From: DATGIQ01 sp035295665
GTDB taxonomy: Bacteria > Planctomycetota > Planctomycetia > Gemmatales > Gemmataceae
DNA length: 15,927 bases
Direction: 5' to 3'
NCBI GenBank assembly: GCA_035295665.1
Contig: DATGIQ010000413.1
Location: 1 to 15,927, forward strand
A program made the position numbers and the translations under genes. Below the pieces are notes generated by a model that was not told the origin of the DNA, ran no database searches, and saw nothing but the letters and a program-made list of their open reading frames with translations. This document shows, one piece after another, positions 12,566 through 15,927 of this stretch (within the stretch, counting starts at the first letter, position 1; every line of letters begins with the position of its first letter).

Positions 12566-13462
12566 CTAGGCGCGCGGATGCGCTTTGTGATAACTGTCCC
12601 GGAGCCGCTGGGTGTTTACGTGGGTGTAAATCTGCGTGTTGGCGAGACTGCGATGGCCGAGAAGTTCCTGCACGCTGCGGATGTCGGCCCCGCGGTCCAG
12701 CAGGTGCGTGGCAAAGCTATGGCGGAGCGTGTGAGGGCTCGCCCGTGGATCGAGACCCGCCTGGGCGAGGTACTTTTGTAGCAGCCGGCCAACACTCCGG
12801 GTGGTCAGCCGAGTGCCACGCTTGTTCAGGTAGACGGCGGGTTGCGACCGAGGCTTCGGGGATACCTTCTCGCGCTCCACCAACCAGAGCCGCAAGGCAG
12901 CCAGGGCCTGCGGACCCAGCAGCGCGAGGCGTTCCCGTTTCCCTTTGCCGCGCACGGTAGCCAGGCCGCTCTCCAGATCGACATCGGTGAGATTTAGTCC
13001 GATCAATTCGCTGACCCGCAGTCCCGCCGAGTACAGGATCTCCAAGATTGCCCGGTCGCGGACACCCAGCGGTGTCTCGGCTGAGGGGGTTTCCAGGAGC
13101 CGAGTCAAGTCCTGCTCGCTCAGGAAGTGAGGCAGCTTTCGCTCTTGGCGGGGCCCGCGCAGACCGTCCGCTGGATTGGCGGTGAGCACACCTTGCCGGC
13201 AGAGGAACCGGCACCAAGAACGCACCGCCGCCATCCGCCGGGCGATGGTTGTCTTGGCGTAGCCCTTTTCGTGCAACCAGGCCAGGTGGGCACGAAGCAG
13301 CCGCGGCGTGAACTGGGCCGGCTCCAGCGCCTGTGCCGGCAGCCGGCCGCGGAAGAACTCGAGTGCCTGGTTCAAGTCTTCGCGGTAGGATTTGACGGTG
13401 AAAGCGGAGGCGTTTTTCTCCAACGCGAGGTGCCGGAGAAACTCGGCAAGCGCTTCTTCCAT
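12566..13462 (-). CDS. xerC: Site-specific tyrosine recombinase XerC
   Basis: The 298-aa length is exactly that of XerC/XerD. The N-terminal SAM-like DNA-binding domain (residues 1-90) is followed by the catalytic domain. Its nucleophile and general catalysts are all present: Arg149 in SAGLRVSEL, the beta-hairpin lysine in RGKGKRERL, His244 and Arg247 in HTLRHSFATHLL, His270 in LLGHRSL, and Tyr279 in TQIYTHV. The ending YHKAHPRA is nearer XerC than XerD. These enzymes resolve chromosome dimers at dif. The ATG at 13462 is chosen over 13549 because the longer frame would overlap the upstream gene and exceed the usual length. No adjacent transposase, phage gene or attachment site suggests an integrase role. 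Confidence 0.9.
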   Translation of the reverse strand: MEEALAEFLRHLALEKNASAFTVKSYREDLNQALEFFRGRLPAQALEPAQFTPRLLRAHLAWLHEKGYAKTTIARRMAAVRSWCRFLCRQGVLTANPADGLRGPRQERKLPHFLSEQDLTRLLETPSAETPLGVRDRAILEILYSAGLRVSELIGLNLTDVDLESGLATVRGKGKRERLALLGPQALAALRLWLVEREKVSPKPRSQPAVYLNKRGTRLTTRSVGRLLQKYLAQAGLDPRASPHTLRHSFATHLLDRGADIRSVQELLGHRSLANTQIYTHVNTQRLRDSYHKAHPRA

Positions 13463-13487
13463 CCTAACCCCCGACTGCCGGGTGGCC

Positions 13488-13715
13488 TTAGATTCCTGCA
13501 CGCGATGGCGGCAACGGCTCACGGCTCTGGAGTGCTTGTTCGCGGGCACGGTCGGTCAGCACGGCCGCATCAAACCAGTTGAAACTCAGCCGCGGATCAG
13601 CGGCTTGGTCCCGGAACGCATCAATCAAGAGCGGTCGGCTGGGATCATCATACACGAAGACGTAACGCTCCGTCCCCTTCAGCAAGGCCAGTACATTCAA
13701 CTCGCGCAGCAGCAC
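13488..13715 (-). CDS. Small conserved-looking hypothetical protein
   Basis: The 75-aa product starts with GTG at 13715, preceded by a GGAG ribosome site, and ends 25 bp before the xerC start on the same strand. It begins MLLRELNVLALLKGTERYVF, then VYDDPSRPLLIDAFRDQAAD and SFNWFDAAVLTDRAREQA. It is soluble and mildly acidic, without a signal peptide or membrane segment. I do not recognise the family. Support comes from the ribosome site, the tight spacing to xerC and a composition typical of a folded protein. Confidence 0.65.
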   Translation of the reverse strand: MLLRELNVLALLKGTERYVFVYDDPSRPLLIDAFRDQAADPRLSFNWFDAAVLTDRAREQALQSREPLPPSRAGI

Positions 13716-13881
13716 GTCTCTTCTCCGTTGCCTGGCCTACGCCCTTCTCTTGCGCCGGTACATCTAGATATCGACCACCACGGGGGCACCGCTTTCTAAA
13801 AGGCAGGCCGGCACACAGCAAAAACTGCTGGTCCAAAACTTCTCTCCCCTTTCCCCTTTGTCTCTTGCCATGTCCGTTTTT

Positions 13882-14610
13882 TCACACCAGATCGCGCAAG
13901 CCGCGCAAACCGACTTCCTCCCGGCACAGGAATGGCTCGCCGTAGGAAGTGCCGATGGCCCAGCCCCAGTACCGGGCGCGATCGCGCAGATCATCCAGCA
14001 AGGTGGGAGGCGTGGTCGGCCGGCCTTCGAGGAACTGAGAACGATAACAGCCCACAGCCTGCATTTTCGTTTCAAGGAACGGCGTGATGTCCAGAACGAA
14101 CGACGGTCGGGGGTGCAGCCGGAGGTGGATACTGAAATAGTAGAGAATCCGCTGCGGGTAATGCGGCGTGCCGGCCATGTCGGTCTTGGTCAGCTTGGCC
14201 CAAAAGCGGGCGGCATCGACCAGGGCGCTGGCGGCAACATGATCGGGGTGGGCATCTTCCCAGTATGGAGCCAGAAGGATTCGTGGCCGCAGCCGCCGCA
14301 GCATCTCGGCCAAGCGGCGTCGCGCCTCCAGATCGGCAATGAGGGCACGGTTGAGTAGGCCCAGGTTTCCACGCCAGTCCAATCCAAGAAGACGGGTGGC
14401 GGCCGCGGTCTCGGACCGGCGGATCTCAGGACTTCCATGGGGCGTGGGTTCGCCATCGGTCAGATCGAGCACGCCGACGGTCGCCCCCTGGGCTTTGAGC
14501 GACAAGATGGCTCCGCCCGCGCCAAGCTCCGCGTCATCGGGGTGGGGAGCGATCACCAGGTAATCCAGGGGCGGGTAGGAAGCCTCCGGAACCGTCCTCG
14601 TGGGTTGCAC
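13882..14610 (-). CDS. bshB1: PIG-L/LmbE-family deacetylase, BshB1-like
   Basis: The 242-aa protein carries the zinc motif VIAPHPDDAELGAGG (His23, Asp26) and the second metal site APYWEDAHPDHVAA (His121-His124). DLTDGEPTPHGSPEIRRSE, NLGLLNRAL and CYRSQF match BshB1, the N-acetylglucosaminyl-malate deacetylase of bacillithiol synthesis. The start is GTG at 14610 with GGAGG (14616-14620) at 5 nt. This gives the family length; the longer in-frame start at 14763 would overlap the ribosome site of the divergent gene. Bacillithiol use in this organism is inference, since bshA and bshC are not in the window; other sugar deacetylase substrates are possible. The 166 bp downstream hold only a weak CAGCA/TGCTG hairpin (13816-13830). 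Confidence 0.78.
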   Translation of the reverse strand: MQPTRTVPEASYPPLDYLVIAPHPDDAELGAGGAILSLKAQGATVGVLDLTDGEPTPHGSPEIRRSETAAATRLLGLDWRGNLGLLNRALIADLEARRRLAEMLRRLRPRILLAPYWEDAHPDHVAASALVDAARFWAKLTKTDMAGTPHYPQRILYYFSIHLRLHPRPSFVLDITPFLETKMQAVGCYRSQFLEGRPTTPPTLLDDLRDRARYWGWAIGTSYGEPFLCREEVGLRGLRDLV

Positions 14611-14746
14611 GATTTCCTCCAATCTGTGGGTATCGGCTTTTTGGTCTGCCACTACTGTACCACTGGCGATCTTGATTTCGCAGGCGCGCCGCTTTACCAT
14701 CGTCTGGGTGCCCGCCGGCCGCAGTTGCCCCATCAGGGAGGATCGC

Positions 14747-15112
14747 ATGGCCAAGAAAGGCAAGAAGGCAGCTCTTCGCCTGTTGCATTCCGTGACTGCC
14801 GAGCGTGCCCAACGTCTTTACCGCCTTCTTCAGCTCCTGGGAATCGGACCGCAGAGCCGCGCCAGCGTAACCCGGCGATTGCGGTTGGATGTGCGCGGCT
14901 TTTACCGGGATCTGAAATTACTGCGTGCGGCCGGGATTGCCGTGCCGCTCCGCAATGGGCGCTACACCCTGGAAGAGAGTGTGCCCGCCGCCACGAATCG
15001 GTTGCCGTTTCCCGATCCCCATCTTACGCTAGGCGAAGCCATCCAACTCGCCAAAGGCCGCAGCCTGGCCCATCGCAAGCTCAAGGCGCAAATTGGATTG
15101 ATCGTGCCTTGA
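14747..15112 (+). CDS. Short winged-helix DNA-binding protein (WYL-regulator N-terminal type)
   Basis: The 121-aa protein starts at ATG 14747 behind a strong AGGGAGGAT site (14735-14743). A basic start (MAKKGKKAALR) leads into a helix (AERAQRLYRLLQLLG), then SRASVTRRLRLDVRGFYRDLKLLRAAGI as helix-turn-helix, and VPLRNGRYTLEE as the wing. LTLGEAIQLAKGRS near residues 93-106 resembles the segment that follows the winged helix in WYL regulators, but no WYL or other effector domain follows. It is divergent from the bshB1-like gene across 136 bp. It is probably a small transcription factor whose target is unknown. Confidence 0.75.
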   Translation: MAKKGKKAALRLLHSVTAERAQRLYRLLQLLGIGPQSRASVTRRLRLDVRGFYRDLKLLRAAGIAVPLRNGRYTLEESVPAATNRLPFPDPHLTLGEAIQLAKGRSLAHRKLKAQIGLIVP

Positions 15113-15718
15113 CGTTCGGCGCCGTTAAGGAAAGTTAACGGCGTGTGTAAGTAGGTGTTAATTTTCGGCCCATCTGCGCCCCGAGGTTGAACGGTGGCGT
15201 TGAGGTCCCGCCGAAAAAAGCGATTCTCATAACTCTATGCTATCGAAGGAATTATTCCTACTGTTGAACAGGTCACCTTCGGACATGGCATCCATCGGCA
15301 TGGCCTTTGCACCAAATAGGGAAACGAACCTCCAGACAGAGTCTGTGTAGACACAGCGTGTGTCCACAGCACGACGGAGTGAAAAAGAGATGCGGTTGTC
15401 GATTCTCCGGTCTGTGAGGAAAATCGAGAAAAATCGGTATTTTGCTTGCTTTTATGAGAGTGGCTGAGTACATAATCTAGAATGAAAATCGGTAGGAAAT
15501 AGCTAACTGACAAGAATCGGGTGCCCAAGAAGAACGAAAGGAGGGTTCGTAGCTGCGGTTAATCGTGAAAAGCGTTTCTTTGTTCGTTTCACGCAGAGGA
15601 TCTTGACAACGCTGAACGGCGAAGATTCCTGATTCGGTCGATTAACCGGAGCCGGATCAGCGCGAAGCTTCGGTGGAGTTCTTTCATGGGTACGCTTGTC
15701 AAAAAGGAGCTAGTAATA
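15113..15718. other. Non-coding region upstream of the secreted protein gene
   Basis: Apart from the hairpin at 15120-15143, I find no credible gene in these roughly 600 bp. Base composition is more AT-rich than the surroundings. Visible structures are an 8-bp inverted repeat TTTTCGGC/GCCGAAAA (15162-15169 and 15210-15217), a 10-bp direct repeat AAAATCGGTA (15430-15439 and 15485-15494) and a 7-bp stem CGTGAAA/TTTCACG (15564-15570 and 15587-15593). A TTGACA (15603-15608) has no good -10 partner. It probably holds the promoter and a long leader of the gene at 15719. Confidence 0.5.
15120..15143 (+). terminator. Probable terminator hairpin of the winged-helix gene
   Basis: CGCCGTTAA (15120-15128) and TTAACGGCG (15135-15143) form a perfect 9-bp stem with a GGAAAG loop, 8 nt after the stop codon. 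A T-rich stretch (TTAATTTT) comes only about 15 nt later, so intrinsic termination may be weak. Confidence 0.55.
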
Positions 15719-15927
15719 ATGGTGGAGCATCGAAAGAAAACATGGTTAACGATGGCGGGAGTGGCCTTTGCCGCGGTGCTTCTCTTGATGAACCCTGGGC
15801 CGGCCCAGGCGGATATCATCCTCACGGTGGTCAACTCGGGGACGCCGAGTGGCAGCAACTTCCTCTACACTTATGACGTGATGCTCACGCCCGGCTCGGC
15901 ACTTCACCCCGCCGGCGGCGGCGTCAA
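15719..15927 (+). CDS. Secreted protein, N-terminal part (cut by window edge)
   Basis: ATG at 15719 follows AAGGAG (15704-15709) at 9 nt. Sixty-nine codons are present before the window ends. The protein starts with a basic n-region (MVEHRKKTW), a hydrophobic core (MAGVAFAAVLLLM) and a likely signal-peptidase site after PGPAQA. The mature start is DIILTVVNSGTPSGSNFLYT, then YDVMLTPGSALHP. This beta-rich, Gly/Ser/Thr-rich start after a signal peptide is typical of planctomycete PEP-CTERM-sorted exoproteins. The sorting signal would lie at the missing C-terminus, so that assignment is a guess. Confidence 0.75.
   Translation, partial: MVEHRKKTWLTMAGVAFAAVLLLMNPGPAQADIILTVVNSGTPSGSNFLYTYDVMLTPGSALHPAGGGV

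Noticed and set aside
11766..12569. Plus-strand open frame of 267 codons
   Set aside because: Shadow of the secreted thioredoxin/TPR gene, which has a signal peptide and a CFWC redox motif.
12566..13462. Tyrosine recombinase as the integrase of a mobile element
   Set aside because: Length, motifs and C-terminus fit housekeeping XerC; no phage or transposon genes, tRNA target or flanking repeats are seen.
13463..13549. N-terminal extension of XerC from an upstream in-frame start
   Set aside because: It would overlap the upstream small gene and exceed the family length; the ATG at 13462 gives exactly 298 aa.
13648..13836. Minus-strand open frame of 62 codons
   Set aside because: Overlaps the better supported 75-aa gene, with no clear ribosome site and an irregular Arg/Gly-rich composition.
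15235..15528. Minus-strand open frame of 97 codons in the 3' non-coding region
   Set aside because: No ribosome site, unusual Ser/Thr/His-rich composition and no recognisable motif; probably chance in AT-richer DNA.

Overview
The window looks like a chromosomal segment of a planctomycete, possibly a member of the Gemmatales. The evidence is a high-GC genome, a planctomycete/Verrucomicrobia-type (PV) bacterial microcompartment (BMC) operon, a DUF29 relic, GC-rich intergenic palindromes, a short winged-helix gene without an effector domain, and a secreted protein of planctomycete style at the right edge. Taxonomy is inferred from gene content only.

Left edge (1-802): a partial SAM-dependent methyltransferase on the minus strand, then a divergent regulatory region with a 26-bp dyad and a 12-bp direct repeat just before a DeoR-family repressor gene.

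Centre (803-11110): one long plus-strand operon for a metabolosome. In order: DeoR regulator, PduL-type phosphotransacylase, two BMC-H hexamer shell proteins, acetate-kinase-family enzyme, BMC-P pentamer, CoA-acylating aldehyde dehydrogenase, second BMC-P, RpiB-like protein with an extra N-terminal domain, third BMC-P, broken DUF29 gene, class II sugar-phosphate aldolase, lactate/malate dehydrogenase, small membrane protein, and a 413-aa class I aldolase-like barrel protein. By homology with the L-fucose/L-rhamnose compartment of Planctomycetes, the class II aldolase would cleave fuculose- or rhamnulose-1-phosphate to DHAP and lactaldehyde. The aldehyde dehydrogenase would make lactyl-CoA and NADH, PduL would swap CoA for phosphate, and the kinase would release lactate and ATP. 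The dehydrogenase could then oxidise lactate or recycle NAD. Encapsulation-peptide-like amphipathic helices are visible at the N-termini of PduL and the aldehyde dehydrogenase and the C-terminus of the class II aldolase. A further C-terminal helix on the unrecognised 413-aa protein makes it a candidate undescribed cargo. Four gene junctions carry strong inverted repeats, including a perfect 30-bp stem after the aldehyde dehydrogenase gene.

Right part (11111-15927): three minus-strand genes (small hypothetical, XerC recombinase, secreted thioredoxin/TPR protein), a BshB1-like deacetylase on the minus strand divergent from a short winged-helix gene, a 600-bp AT-richer non-coding stretch, and the start of a secreted protein cut by the window edge. 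I found no rRNA, tRNA, CRISPR array or insertion sequence.
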